Counted from the stretch's first letter, positions 33,012-42,088 are shown. The stretch is 64,000 nt of DNA from Fibrisoma limi BUZ 3 (GCF_000296815.2 NZ_CAIT01000008.1:41206-105205), one strand, 5' to 3'. The notes: generated by a model not told the origin, from the letters alone. Translations and numbers: made by a program.

Positions 33012-34682
33012 ATGTCCATTTTTCGTAAAAAGTCGGTAACGCAGGCTGTCGGTGATTCGACGGAAGGAGAAGCTTCGCACCTGGTGAAAGTGCTGGGCGT
33101 ACGCGACCTGACATCGCTGGGAATTGCTGCTATTATCGGAGCCGGTATTTTCAGTACCATCGGTCGGGCCAGCTTCAACGGCGGGCCGGCGGTCTCGCTG
33201 CTGTTTGTGTTTACGGCCATTGCCTGCGTGTTTACGGCCCTCAGCTACGCTCAGTTTGCCTCCACAGTACCCGTCAGCGGCAGTGCGTATACCTACGCCT
33301 ACGTCTCGTTCGGGGAAATTTTTGCCTGGATTATCGGCTGGGCGCTCATTCTGGAATACGCGGTGTCGAACATGGTCGTCGCCATTTCGTGGTCAGAGTA
33401 TTTTACATCCATGCTCAATGGATTCGGCATTCAATTTCCGGGCTATCTATCCAGCGACTACGGGTCGGCCCATCGCGCCTACGAACAGGTACAGGCCGCC
33501 CTGCGCACGGGCGAAGCCGTTCCGGCCAATGTGCAAGCCCTCGCCCGGGCCTACGAGGCTGCTCCAATGCTCGGTAGCCTGCGCTTGATCCTGGACCTCC
33601 CCGCGGGCATCATTACCATTCTGATTACGTATCTGGTCTACATCGGCATCAAAGAATCCCGCAATGCCAGCAACCTGCTGGTCATTCTGAAACTGGCCGT
33701 CATCGGGCTGGTCATTCTGGTCGGTGCATTTTATGTAAAGCCAGCCAACTGGTCGCCCTTTGCCCCGAATGGCGTGGGTGGCGTACTGAGTGGGGTTGCG
33801 TCGGTATTTTTTGCCTTCATCGGCTTCGACTCCATTTCTACCACGGCCGAGGAGTGCCGCAATCCACAGCGCGATCTTCCCAAAGCCATGATGTATTGCC
33901 TGATTATCTGTACCGTTCTCTACGTATTGATCACGCTGGTGCTAACCGGCATGGTGAATTACAAGGAGCTGGGCGTCGATGATCCCCTAGCGTATGTGTT
34001 TCAGAAAGTGAATCTGGATTTTGTGGCTGGCGTTATTTCGGTTAGCGCCGTAGTGGCCATCACAAGTGCCCTGCTGGTGTATCAGCTCGGACAGCCACGT
34101 ATCTGGATGACCATGAGTCGCGATGGGCTGCTGTGGCCGAAGTTTGCGCAGATTCACCCGCGCTACCGGACGCCCTCCTTCGCCACGATCATTACGGGTG
34201 CGCTGGTTGCCATTCCATCGCTGTTCCTGGATATGCAGTTTTTCATCGACCTGACCAGTGTCGGTACGTTCTTTGCCTTCATTCTGGTTTGTGGGGGTAT
34301 CCTGTACCTGGACGCGAAAGGCATTTCCAAAGAGTCGAAGTTTCGGGTTCCCTACGTCAACGGGAAGTTCATCATTGGTCTGGGATTCATTGCCACCCTC
34401 GGGTTTACGGTGTACACCGGCAACTTTTCAACCCATTTTGCGGAGAAGCCACTACTCATAATTTTCTGGCTGACCTGGGCCATTTTGTCGGTGCTTGCCT
34501 TTCAGCGCAATTTCTCGCTGCTGCCGGTCCTGGGCATTCTGACGAACCTGTACCTGATGACCGAACTTGGTGTTACCAACTGGGCCATTTTTGTGGTCTG
34601 GCTCGTGATCGGACTCGTCATTTATTTTTCGTACGGCTTCCGCAAAAGTAAGCTGGCGGGCAGGGAGTTAACTTCGGTTTAG
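33012..34682 (+). CDS. APC-superfamily amino acid permease (cationic amino acid transporter type)
   Basis: A 556-residue inner-membrane protein with 12 to 14 hydrophobic segments. The first membrane segment region has SLGIAAIIGAGIFSTIG, the glycine-rich backbone-binding motif of APC transporters. FFAFIGFDSISTTAEECRNPQRDLP is typical of the CAT branch. A hydrophilic loop of about 45 residues follows ISWSEYFTSMLNGFG. It probably imports amino acids by proton symport or exchange; the substrate (cationic or other) cannot be fixed by eye. It is divergent from gldA and followed by a long hairpin in the convergent gap. No obvious operon partner. Confidence 0.92.
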   Translation: MSIFRKKSVTQAVGDSTEGEASHLVKVLGVRDLTSLGIAAIIGAGIFSTIGRASFNGGPAVSLLFVFTAIACVFTALSYAQFASTVPVSGSAYTYAYVSFGEIFAWIIGWALILEYAVSNMVVAISWSEYFTSMLNGFGIQFPGYLSSDYGSAHRAYEQVQAALRTGEAVPANVQALARAYEAAPMLGSLRLILDLPAGIITILITYLVYIGIKESRNASNLLVILKLAVIGLVILVGAFYVKPANWSPFAPNGVGGVLSGVASVFFAFIGFDSISTTAEECRNPQRDLPKAMMYCLIICTVLYVLITLVLTGMVNYKELGVDDPLAYVFQKVNLDFVAGVISVSAVVAITSALLVYQLGQPRIWMTMSRDGLLWPKFAQIHPRYRTPSFATIITGALVAIPSLFLDMQFFIDLTSVGTFFAFILVCGGILYLDAKGISKESKFRVPYVNGKFIIGLGFIATLGFTVYTGNFSTHFAEKPLLIIFWLTWAILSVLAFQRNFSLLPVLGILTNLYLMTELGVTNWAIFVVWLVIGLVIYFSYGFRKSKLAGRELTSV

Positions 34683-34832
34683 ATGTATGTGTTGTTGAGT
34701 AACCAGGTGACAAGCTAGGGAAGCCGTAGAAATAGCTTTCATATGGGCGAATGGTAAAGGAAATTCCCTATATCACGCTCACCCTGATTTGCCGTTTTCA
34801 AAGGCCACGGAGCTACCTACCCTAGCCTATAA

Positions 34833-34871
34833 TGTATTGCCCTGGATTTCCCGTTTATCCGGGGCAATACA
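34833..34871. terminator. Long hairpin in the convergent APC/DUF998 gap
   Basis: TGTATTGCCCTGGAT (34833-34847) pairs with ATCCGGGGCAATACA (34857-34871) over 15 positions, one of them G-U, with a 9-nt loop. It lies between convergent genes and could end both transcripts. There is no U-run on either side, so it may be a factor-dependent terminator, an RNA end-protecting stem or a repeat. Confidence 0.5.
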
Positions 34872-34908
34872 CTATGAAGATTGAGTCAGCCTATGTACAA
34901 CCAAGTTC

Positions 34909-35670
34909 CTAAAGGGGCAGTGCAGGTGCTCCTTCCCGCTGGTTGTTGCGCCGACTCGATACCATCAGTTGTGGGTCGCCTTTGATGCTCGGGGCCAATC
35001 GGATTGACTGCCAGGCGACGGTTACGGCCCAAACACAGTAGAGCACAACTAAGAGTCGGTTCGCCCACCCAACTAAGCCAATTGTGCCGGCAGGCAACAC
35101 AGTTACGCTGGTAGACGATGCGTTTAGATCACCACCCGCCTGCGAGTAAGTTACCAGTAAAAGGACAAACGTACCAGCCGCGATGACCACACTCACCCAG
35201 GTCAAATTGGCTGTCCACAGCAGCATTTTCTTCGCCGGGTACCAGGCTGGCCTACGACTAAGCTGTATACAAATCAGCATAGCGGCAACCGGTAGGCAAG
35301 GAATTCCCAACCCGTCGGCCACGGTATGAAGCGGATGGGTAATGTCAAAGACGGCTGCCATTGCTTCGCCCATACCCGCCAGGATCAGGAACAGCAACCC
35401 AATTTTCCCCCAAGTGGTGGTTAACTGCGAGCGGATTGCAACGCCTAATGACCAAGAATTTACGGCCCAGGCACCAAACATTAGGGATAATACCCAACCG
35501 TGTCGTCCGTTGGCATACTCGCTGACCATACGCCAGGAGGGATCAAATTCGGGGTTTACCACGTGTAAGCCAGCCAGTAGCAAAAGAACGATGACGGCAG
35601 CGGTAATAGAAAGCCAGGCAGCTGATACCGATATGCTTGTTGGAGCTCCAGTATGTGTTTCGGAATTCAT
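34909..35670 (-). CDS. DUF998 integral membrane protein
   Basis: A 253-residue polytopic protein with about six or seven membrane segments. The early motif VNPEFDPSWRMVSEYANG, followed by GWVLSLMFGAWAVNSW, is the usual hallmark of DUF998, a family of unknown function. VFDITHPLHTVADGLGIPCL adds a conserved His/Asp-rich stretch between segments. It is the last gene of an arsR-SRPBCC-DUF998 operon (12 bp after the SRPBCC stop), so it is probably repressed by the ArsR-type regulator together with its neighbours. Stress, solvent or lipid-related roles are possible; none is shown. Confidence 0.85.
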   Translation of the reverse strand: MNSETHTGAPTSISVSAAWLSITAAVIVLLLLAGLHVVNPEFDPSWRMVSEYANGRHGWVLSLMFGAWAVNSWSLGVAIRSQLTTTWGKIGLLFLILAGMGEAMAAVFDITHPLHTVADGLGIPCLPVAAMLICIQLSRRPAWYPAKKMLLWTANLTWVSVVIAAGTFVLLLVTYSQAGGDLNASSTSVTVLPAGTIGLVGWANRLLVVLYCVWAVTVAWQSIRLAPSIKGDPQLMVSSRRNNQREGAPALPL

Positions 35671-35682
35671 GTTAGTTGACGT

Positions 35683-36174
35683 TTAGATTCCGTTTAGTAC
35701 TTCGTCGAGTTGATCAAAAATAGCCGTCAAGCCGCTGGCCATGCCACTTTCAATGATGGCATCCCGATCGGCCACGCTCATACATACGTCATGAATGGTC
35801 AATTTTGTTTGGTTGTCCGATATACGCTCAAAGTGCATCGCTTCCAGCACCACATGACCAGCCTGGGGCAAGCCTTCCATTTCCTGGGTTTGAATGATAC
35901 GTTCAGGGCTTGTCACCTCGTGAATAACTCCGCTAAAGGCAGCTAAGGCATTCCCATTCGCATCACATTGCGTATAGCGGTATTTGCCGCCTGAACGAAA
36001 ATCAGCAACATCAAATTTCACCGTCGTACCGGCCGGGGCAAAAAATTGCTCTAAAAGATCGGGGGTGCTAAAGGCCCTGAAGACCACTTCTGGTGGCGCA
36101 TTGAACACCCTACTGATGAACAACTCTTGTTTGCCTGCCTGGGCAACAATCTGAGTTTTGCGGTTACTGCTCAT
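35683..36174 (-). CDS. SRPBCC/AHSA1-domain protein
   Basis: A 163-residue START-like protein. It has [20 protein letters not shown] near the start, then [20 protein letters not shown] and [15 protein letters not shown], the AHSA1 (activator of Hsp90 ATPase-like) pattern common in bacterial SRPBCC proteins. Such proteins form a hydrophobic ligand-binding groove; ligands of most are unknown. The start codon overlaps the arsR stop region by 11 bp, so the two are translationally coupled. This ArsR-AHSA1 pair is a frequent arrangement in bacteria. Cytoplasmic. Confidence 0.9.
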   Translation of the reverse strand: MSSNRKTQIVAQAGKQELFISRVFNAPPEVVFRAFSTPDLLEQFFAPAGTTVKFDVADFRSGGKYRYTQCDANGNALAAFSGVIHEVTSPERIIQTQEMEGLPQAGHVVLEAMHFERISDNQTKLTIHDVCMSVADRDAIIESGMASGLTAIFDQLDEVLNGI

Positions 36175-36490
36175 GCTGGTTTGATTTTAGTTGATCTAAT
36201 ACACTATCTAATTGGTTAAAACGGTCTTCCCATAATTGGCGGAAGGGTTCTAACCAGTCGGCGACTTCCTTCATCGTTTCGGGGTTAAAATGATAATAGA
36301 TTTCCCGGCCTGATTGTACCTGATTGACTAATTGACACTCGGTCAGAACTTTAATGTGTTTAGAAACCGCCTGTCGGCTGGAATTAAAGTGTTCGGACAG
36401 CGCATTAGGCGTCATGGCTTGCAAAGCGATCAAACTTAGAATGGCTCTTCGAGTCGGATCGGCAATGGCTTGAAAAACGTCACGTCTCAT
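36164..36490 (-). CDS. ArsR-family winged-helix repressor
   Basis: A 108-residue regulator. It begins [20 protein letters not shown], followed by the helix-turn-helix [24 protein letters not shown] and the wing region [15 protein letters not shown]. The usual metal-binding cysteine pair of ArsR/SmtB (ELCVCDL) is absent, so it likely senses something other than arsenic or heavy metals. It is of the group that pairs with SRPBCC genes. It heads the operon, and its promoter carries a palindrome (36519-36550) between the two promoter boxes, so autorepression is likely. Confidence 0.92.
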   Translation of the reverse strand: MRRDVFQAIADPTRRAILSLIALQAMTPNALSEHFNSSRQAVSKHIKVLTECQLVNQVQSGREIYYHFNPETMKEVADWLEPFRQLWEDRFNQLDSVLDQLKSNQHEQ

Positions 36491-36510
36491 GGTTATCTTT
36501 GTTATTTGCT

Positions 36511-36554
36511 ACCAATTGGTTGCAAATCTATATGCAACTATTCGGTTGCACAAA
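36511..36554 (-). promoter_or_regulatory. arsR operon promoter with embedded operator palindromes
   Basis: On the minus strand TTTG (36551-36554) and TAGATTTG (36523-36530) are 20 nt apart, a full match to the Bacteroidota promoter pattern. GTTGCA (36519-36524), TGCAAC (36533-36538) and GTTGCA (36545-36550) alternate in orientation and form two overlapping palindromes, one lying between the boxes. ACCAATTGGT (36511-36520) is a further palindrome at the likely start site. Placement suits a repressor operator. Confidence 0.7.
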
Positions 36555-37416
36555 TTATTTCTACATTTATTTTGGAAACCATGTATTAACCTTATTTACA
36601 TTGTTCAAATGATGATCATATACAGATGTTACAATTTAAGAAGCTACCAAAACCAGTTCTTACTAGTTTTTGACTTGCACAAAACGGGCACTTACCGCTT
36701 TTGTGGGCCAACGTTCCAAATCTTCCCCAGACGGAGTATCAATTCCGTCTCAAATACTGTCAATCCTGGCTTAACTGATACATCCTGAGCCCTAAAACGG
36801 CGTTTTTCATACACCCTCCTCCCGGCTAGCTTCCCGATGGGTACGCTACGCCCATTGAGCGGTCAGCATTGCATGTACGGATGAATAGAATTGAGAAGGA
36901 AGCCGTCTCTTACTGGGTAGGTCTGTTGGTGTGATCATCGACTAGCACCAAAACAGCCTACAAAAAAGACTACGTGGTTAATCACACCATCGACTGAGAG
37001 CGGATTGGTGAAGGGCTGGGGCGATTGGCTGAGGAGTTAGGTTGAGTAGCTAGCTTCGGGGCAGGGTCCTGGCAGGGTAAACCACTCGTTGCTTCTTATA
37101 AGTTGAATAAGGCTATCCTAGCTTAAGGAGTGTCCATCTCACTAAATGCCTGTTTCAGAACACCTGAGTTTGTAAGACTAATTTTTCTTTCAAAGACGAA
37201 TTCGCAGTTATATAATCAAGGTTATGCTGATAAGTCCTGCATCGTCAGAGCATACTAGTCGTTGACGGCTTACCGCAGAGCAAGCCAGCGTTCAAAGTAA
37301 GTTACTACCCTCAAGAAAGATAAGATCATCTAAGCTGAAAGAAGCGATTAGGCCACTAAGCTATTGGCTGGCCTGAGTCGGGTGGCTCCCGGTGCAATAA
37401 TTGACAGCAATTATAA
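36555..37416. other. Apparently non-coding stretch, possibly with decayed coding remnants
   Basis: No convincing gene in either strand over 860 bp, unlike the rest of the window, where genes are densely packed. An open frame of 99 codons from 36489 overlaps the arsR promoter and has no family-like features. Around 36883-37080 the plus strand, read from ATGAATAGAATTGAGAAGG, gives protein-like text (KKDYVVNHTID, ERIGEGLGRLAEELG) broken by several TGA stops. This could be a decayed gene or mobile-element fragment; I cannot identify it. Confidence 0.4.
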
Positions 37417-38145
37417 CTACCGGCCGAAAAACATGACGTGCTGCTGCGGTAATCGGTCGTCGTTTTTGATTAGCTTCAGCCCGGCCGCTTTCATCTCCTT
37501 GGTTGCCTGCGCGACACTCAGCTTGTGCAGTTCCTTAATTGGCACGCTGGGGTCTTCGGCGCGGTACTCGACCAGCACCACCCGACCACCCGGCTTCAAC
37601 GCCTTCACAATATTATCCATCATCTCGCGGGGATACGAAAACTCGTGGTAGGCATCGATCAGGATAGCCAGATCAACGCTGTTGGCGGGCAATTTTGGAT
37701 TCGACTCAGTGCCCAGCACGGCCTCAACGTTTGATGCATTTCGCTTCCGCTTCCCCGCGTTGAGGTACTCAATCATCTCCGGCTGAATATCTACGGCCAG
37801 CACCTTACCCCGGGGCACTTCAGGAGCCATCAGGAACGTGAAATAGCCCGTCCCGGCCCCAATGTCGGCTACTACGTCGGTTGGTTTTAGATCCAGCGCG
37901 TCCAGCAGCAGGTCAGTACGTTCCTCCTGTTCACGTTCGGGTCGTTCAAGCCAGGCCGCCCCGAGGTGACCCATCACCTGTGCGATTTCCCGTCCCAGAT
38001 AAACTTTGCCGATCCCATCGCGGGTAGCGCTGCGATATTGATAATTGCCCGAGCTGTCGACTTTGGCCTGACCGGTGGTTTGCTGGGACGTACTCTGCCC
38101 GCAGGAAAAGAACGTAGCCAGCAAAAAAATCAAAAGGCGGTACAT
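37417..38145 (-). CDS. Class I SAM-dependent methyltransferase with lipoprotein signal
   Basis: A 242-residue protein. It has the methyltransferase motif VVADIGAGTGYFTFL (SAM-binding glycine-rich loop), then VLAVDIQPEMIEYL, VDLAILIDAYHEF and MDNIVKALKPGGRVVLVEYR. Before the enzyme domain is MYRLLIFLLATFFSC followed by GQSTSQQTT, a short lipoprotein signal with a probable lipobox Cys15 and a flexible polar linker, so export and lipid anchoring are predicted. SAM is not known to be available outside the cytoplasm, which makes the placement odd. Longer frames to 38226 exist, but the signal peptide starts at 38145. If the lipobox is not used, it would be membrane-tethered. The methyl acceptor is unknown. 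Confidence 0.82.
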   Translation of the reverse strand: MYRLLIFLLATFFSCGQSTSQQTTGQAKVDSSGNYQYRSATRDGIGKVYLGREIAQVMGHLGAAWLERPEREQEERTDLLLDALDLKPTDVVADIGAGTGYFTFLMAPEVPRGKVLAVDIQPEMIEYLNAGKRKRNASNVEAVLGTESNPKLPANSVDLAILIDAYHEFSYPREMMDNIVKALKPGGRVVLVEYRAEDPSVPIKELHKLSVAQATKEMKAAGLKLIKNDDRLPQQHVMFFGR

Positions 38146-38271
38146 GCTTGTTGTGGTTGATCCCATGAATAACCACAAATGCCGACGCATTGATTTAAAA
38201 TACCGGCAGCTTACGAAATCAAACAAATTGTCTTTATAGTTTATAGAGTAAATAAACCAAACTCAACGAAT

Positions 38272-38697
38272 ATGGTAAGCTTAATAGGACCGGTACTGCT
38301 GTACACCGCCGTCATATACCTTATGGCCCGGTATCTGCCCCAAACTCAAGTAAAAGACGGAGGCATTGTCTTTGTGATCGCGGTGGTGATTGCGCTGCTG
38401 AACGTAGGCCTTAGCTTTGGCATGCGTTATACCATTGAGGATCTGATGACGTTTTTTACGATTACGTTCTTCGTACGGATGATCCTGACCGTTGTTGCGC
38501 TGATTCTACTGGCGCGTCTGTTCAATGGGTTTTCGCTGCGGGGATTCTGGTCGGCCGTGCTGATTGGCTTTGCCGTAACCATTACGGGTACCATCTACGA
38601 CAGCCTGCGCCAGCACGATTACCCGACCGGTGACGAAAACCGGCCGTATTTCCAGGAAGGCGACGGACGAAGTAATTCGAGCCAATCGAGCCAATAG
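38272..38697 (+). CDS. Small membrane protein, phage holin 4-like (PF04020-like), copy 1
   Basis: A 141-residue protein with four hydrophobic segments (LLYTAVIYLMARYL, GIVFVIAVVIALLNVGLSF, MTFFTITFFVRMILTVVALI, GFWSAVLIGFAVTITG). The spacing resembles the holin-superfamily-IV type proteins that are widespread in bacterial chromosomes and mostly unrelated to phage lysis. The C-terminal tail of about 30 residues is polar (GDGRSNSSQSSQ) and probably cytoplasmic. It lies 83 bp before a similar gene, so the two arose by duplication and are likely cotranscribed. Role unknown. Confidence 0.75.
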   Translation: MVSLIGPVLLYTAVIYLMARYLPQTQVKDGGIVFVIAVVIALLNVGLSFGMRYTIEDLMTFFTITFFVRMILTVVALILLARLFNGFSLRGFWSAVLIGFAVTITGTIYDSLRQHDYPTGDENRPYFQEGDGRSNSSQSSQ

Positions 38698-38780
38698 CCA
38701 AATAAGATGGTCGGCGTTTGAAGCTGGTACGGGTTAAACGGCTAACTTCGAACGTCGAACCATCAAACACCCAAGAATTT

Positions 38781-39179
38781 ATGAACCTGATTTTACATTT
38801 GTTACTGGATGCTGCCGTAATTTTTGGGCTGGCGTACATCATGCCCCAGGTTGACGTTAAAAACTTCGGAACGGCCCTGTTGATTGCGGTGCTCCTGGGC
38901 CTGCTCAATTTCTTCGTCGGCTGGATTATCCGCTTTCCGCTGAATCTCATTACGTTTTTCCTGCTAACAGGTATTGTCCGCATCCTGGTTACAGCCCTCT
39001 TACTGAAACTCATTGACCGTATTCTCGACAGCTTCACTATTCATGGGTTCTGGCCGGCACTGGTCATTGCCCTCGCCGTGGCCGTAGCGGGTATGCTGAT
39101 CGACCGGTCGGCCCCGTCGGAGCAGATGGTTGAGTCGGGATACGTGGTAAGTATCCTGCAATCACTACGTCTCGGCTAA
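38781..39179 (+). CDS. Small membrane protein, phage holin 4-like (PF04020-like), copy 2
   Basis: A 132-residue protein with four membrane segments. It is similar to the gene before it in layout: LLLDAAVIFGLAYIMPQVDV, then ALLIAVLLGLLNFFVGW, FPLNLITFFLLTGIVRILV, and GFWPALVIALAVAVAGMLID. The shared GFW..L.I..AV motif in the fourth segment supports common origin. It lacks the polar C-terminal tail of copy 1. The ATG at 38781 starts the first hydrophobic segment; the frame extends upstream to 38718 without family-like features. Likely forms an operon with copy 1. Confidence 0.78.
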   Translation: MNLILHLLLDAAVIFGLAYIMPQVDVKNFGTALLIAVLLGLLNFFVGWIIRFPLNLITFFLLTGIVRILVTALLLKLIDRILDSFTIHGFWPALVIALAVAVAGMLIDRSAPSEQMVESGYVVSILQSLRLG

Positions 39180-39286
39180 GCGGCCTTACGGGTCTGCATT
39201 AAAATTTTAGCAATTAATCAGTAAAACATCCAACGGAGGGTACTATCTTTATCCATTACAGGTTATCGATGATACCCTTCCGATAG

Positions 39287-42088
39287 ATGAAGCACCTTCT
39301 TTTTTCCCCAGCACGGCAGTTAGGCAGCCCCAAAGGAAGGGCTTACCAACTGTTGTGCTGGGGTTTCTTTGTATTTGTCAGCGTTGCTTTATCGGGTTGC
39401 TCGGAAACACCGCAGGAACCGGCCTATCGGATTGGATTTTCGCAGCGCACTACGGCGGATACCTGGCGTAAAACCATGCTGGAAGGCATGAACCGCGAGC
39501 TGTCGTTCTATCCCGGAGTTGATTTTATTGTTAAGGATGCTGGTGGACAAAGCGCCAAACAGGTTGAGCAAATCCAGGAGCTGATCGGCCAGCAGATTGA
39601 TCTGCTGATCGTTTCGCCCAACTCGGCCCGCCCCATCACGCCCATCGTGGAGAAAGCCTACCAGCAGGGTATTCCCGTCATCGTACTCGACCGCCGGACC
39701 GCTTCGGATCAATACACCGCTTACGTAGGAGCCGACAACGTAGAAGTAGGCCGTACAGCCGGTATCTACGCCGGTGCTTTACTCGACGGCAAGGGAGACG
39801 TCATTGAAATTGGGGAATCGCCGGGCTCCTCGGCCGATATTGACCGGCACCGGGGCTTTGTAGAAGCTATCGGCCGACAACCCGGCATTCGGCTGGTGGG
39901 CAAGCTGGCAGGCGATTGGGATAAGCGCTCTTTCGCACCGGAGCTTACCCGCCTGCTAACAACCCGCCCAAGCATTCAACTCATTTTTGCCCAGAACGAC
40001 CGCACCGCTCTGAAAGCGTACCGGGTTTGTCAGCAGTTGGGCTTAGATAAGCAGATCAGGATTATCGGGGTCGACGGGCTGCCCGGCAAAAACGAAGGCA
40101 TTGACCTGGTAGACCGGGGCATTCTCAGCGCCACCGTTCTCTACCCGACCGGCGGCAAAGAAGCGATACGGACGGCCATGGCCATCCTGCAGAAACAGCC
40201 GTTTAAACGCGAGAATCGCCTGCCAATTACGCTGATCGATTCGACAAACGTTCAGATCATGAAGCTTCAGAACGATAAGGTGACTGAGCAGCAGATTGAT
40301 ATTGAACGGCAGCGCCAGCGGATCGACGACCTGAACCGGACCTACGCGTCGCAGCGAAACCGCCTGTACATTACCCTGGTCAGTCTGCTGATTGTAATCA
40401 TTCTGGGGGCGTATGCGTGGTACCTGGCGCGGGCCAAACAAGCGGCCTATCAGCGACTGGCTCAGCAAAACGAAGAAATTCGCCAGCAGAAAGACCAGAT
40501 TGAGGCCGTATCGAAACAGGCCCGGCAGGCAACGGAAGAGAAACTCCGGTTTTACTCCTACATCTCCCACGAGTTTAACACGCCCCTCAGCCTGATTCTG
40601 ACCCCGACAGATGAGCTGCTGACCCGCAGGCACCTGGACACACGGGAGGTAAAAAACAGCTTGTCGCTGATTCAGAAGAACGCGCACCGGTTGCTGCGCC
40701 TGGTCGATCAGATGCTGGACCTCCGGAAAGCCGATGCCGGGAAGCTGCTGCTTCGGGCGCAGGAGGGCAACGTAGTGACATTTATTGAAGACATTGTGCA
40801 GGATTTCCGGGCGAAAGCCGACAAGCAACGCATCGACCTCCGGTTTGTGTCGACCCAGTCAATGATTCCCCTGTGGTTCGACCGCGAAAAGCTGGACAAA
40901 GTGCTGTTCAACCTGCTGTCCAACGCCTTTAAGTACACCCCAAGGGGCGGGTTCATCCACGTGCATCTAGCTATTGTCGACGAAGCGGTCCGGATTCAGG
41001 TACAGGACAACGGTGAAGGTATGACCCCGGAAGAGCAGAAGCGCATCTTCGACCTGTTCTACACCGGCTCGACCCAGTTTACGCTGGGTAACGGATTAGG
41101 CCTGGCCTTATCGCGGGAGTTTATGACCCTGCACCATGGCGAACTCCTGGTCCAGTCGGAAAAAGGGAAAGGCACAGTTTTTACCCTGCAACTACCCCTG
41201 GGAAACGCCCACCTGGACCCCAGCGAAATCGGCCCGATTCCCGATCCGCATCGAACCGATTCGACCGCCCTGCCGGTTGACGACGAGTGGCTGCTGGCTG
41301 CACCGGATGAGCAAGCGACTCAGTCGTCAAAAGTGGGTACAATACTCATCATCGAAGACCACGACGAACTGCGGCAGTACCTGGCATCCCGGCTCGGCGA
41401 CCGGTATGACGTAGTGGCGGAACCATCGGCTGAGGGGGGCTGGGAACGCATCCTGGAAACCATACCGGATCTGATCATCAGCGACATCATGCTGCCCGGC
41501 GCTTTGGATGGCCTTGAGCTCACCCAGCGCGTGAAGAGCGATTTCCGGACGTCAACCATACCGGTTATCCTGCTGACGGCCAAAGGCCAGATGGAGGAAC
41601 GTATCGAGGGCACCCGCGCTGGGGCCGATGCGTACATTGCCAAGCCGTTTCAAATGGCGTACCTGCTGGAAACGATCAACACAACGCTGGCCAATCGGGA
41701 AAAGTGGCAGAAGCGCTACACCGGCGATTACCTGGCGAAAACCGAAAACCGGCAGGAAAAGAAATTTTTGAACGAACTGACGACCCTGATCGAAAACCAC
41801 CTGACCGATCCGTCGTTTGGTGTGGAGCAGCTAAGCCGTGAGATGGGCCTATCGCGGGTGCAGCTTTATCGCAAAGCGCAGGCGCTGCTGGGCAAAAACG
41901 TCAACGAATACTTCGTAGAAATCCGGCTCAAGAAAGCCAAAGCACTACTGGCCGAAACCGGTAAACCCATCGCCGAAATTGCCTACGAAACCGGCTTCAG
42001 CTCCCCGGCCTATTTCACTACGTTCTTCAAGCAGCACACGCAACGAACCCCGTCGGAGTTTCGGAAATCGCCGTCCGTGAGTGTGTAA
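39287..42088 (+). CDS. Hybrid two-component system regulator with periplasmic sugar-binding domain
   Basis: A 933-residue one-protein signalling system. It has an N-terminal signal/membrane anchor, then a periplasmic LacI/ribose-binding-like domain (about 45-325; IGFSQRTTADTWRKTMLEGM, IPVIVLDRRTASDQYTAYVG, IIGVDGLPG). A membrane segment lies near 361-382. The cytoplasmic part has HisKA with SHEFNTPLSLIL (phospho-His428), HATPase (NLLSNAFKYTPRGG, LGNGLGLAL), REC (phospho-Asp733 in IISDIMLPG) and an AraC-type HTH (FGVEQLSREMGLSRVQLYRK). This layout, with this sensor type, is known from the fructose-sensing regulator of Bacteroides fructan loci; adjacency to a GH32/fructokinase locus supports fructose as ligand. 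An imperfect inverted repeat flanks a TATCTTTA box at 39235-39281, possibly autoregulatory. Confidence 0.93.
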   Translation: MKHLLFSPARQLGSPKGRAYQLLCWGFFVFVSVALSGCSETPQEPAYRIGFSQRTTADTWRKTMLEGMNRELSFYPGVDFIVKDAGGQSAKQVEQIQELIGQQIDLLIVSPNSARPITPIVEKAYQQGIPVIVLDRRTASDQYTAYVGADNVEVGRTAGIYAGALLDGKGDVIEIGESPGSSADIDRHRGFVEAIGRQPGIRLVGKLAGDWDKRSFAPELTRLLTTRPSIQLIFAQNDRTALKAYRVCQQLGLDKQIRIIGVDGLPGKNEGIDLVDRGILSATVLYPTGGKEAIRTAMAILQKQPFKRENRLPITLIDSTNVQIMKLQNDKVTEQQIDIERQRQRIDDLNRTYASQRNRLYITLVSLLIVIILGAYAWYLARAKQAAYQRLAQQNEEIRQQKDQIEAVSKQARQATEEKLRFYSYISHEFNTPLSLILTPTDELLTRRHLDTREVKNSLSLIQKNAHRLLRLVDQMLDLRKADAGKLLLRAQEGNVVTFIEDIVQDFRAKADKQRIDLRFVSTQSMIPLWFDREKLDKVLFNLLSNAFKYTPRGGFIHVHLAIVDEAVRIQVQDNGEGMTPEEQKRIFDLFYTGSTQFTLGNGLGLALSREFMTLHHGELLVQSEKGKGTVFTLQLPLGNAHLDPSEIGPIPDPHRTDSTALPVDDEWLLAAPDEQATQSSKVGTILIIEDHDELRQYLASRLGDRYDVVAEPSAEGGWERILETIPDLIISDIMLPGALDGLELTQRVKSDFRTSTIPVILLTAKGQMEERIEGTRAGADAYIAKPFQMAYLLETINTTLANREKWQKRYTGDYLAKTENRQEKKFLNELTTLIENHLTDPSFGVEQLSREMGLSRVQLYRKAQALLGKNVNEYFVEIRLKKAKALLAETGKPIAEIAYETGFSSPAYFTTFFKQHTQRTPSEFRKSPSVSV

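Noticed and set aside
36489..36788. 99-codon open frame beside arsR
   Set aside because: It starts on top of the arsR start and operator, has no family-like features and lies in AT-rich DNA.
36820..36885. Possible group II intron domain V (GCATGTACGG motif)
   Set aside because: Only a short stretch matches; the second half of the domain V hairpin and any reverse transcriptase are missing.
38272..39179. Prophage lysis genes (holin-like)
   Set aside because: No phage structural, integrase or endolysin genes nearby; this holin-like family is common in ordinary chromosomes.
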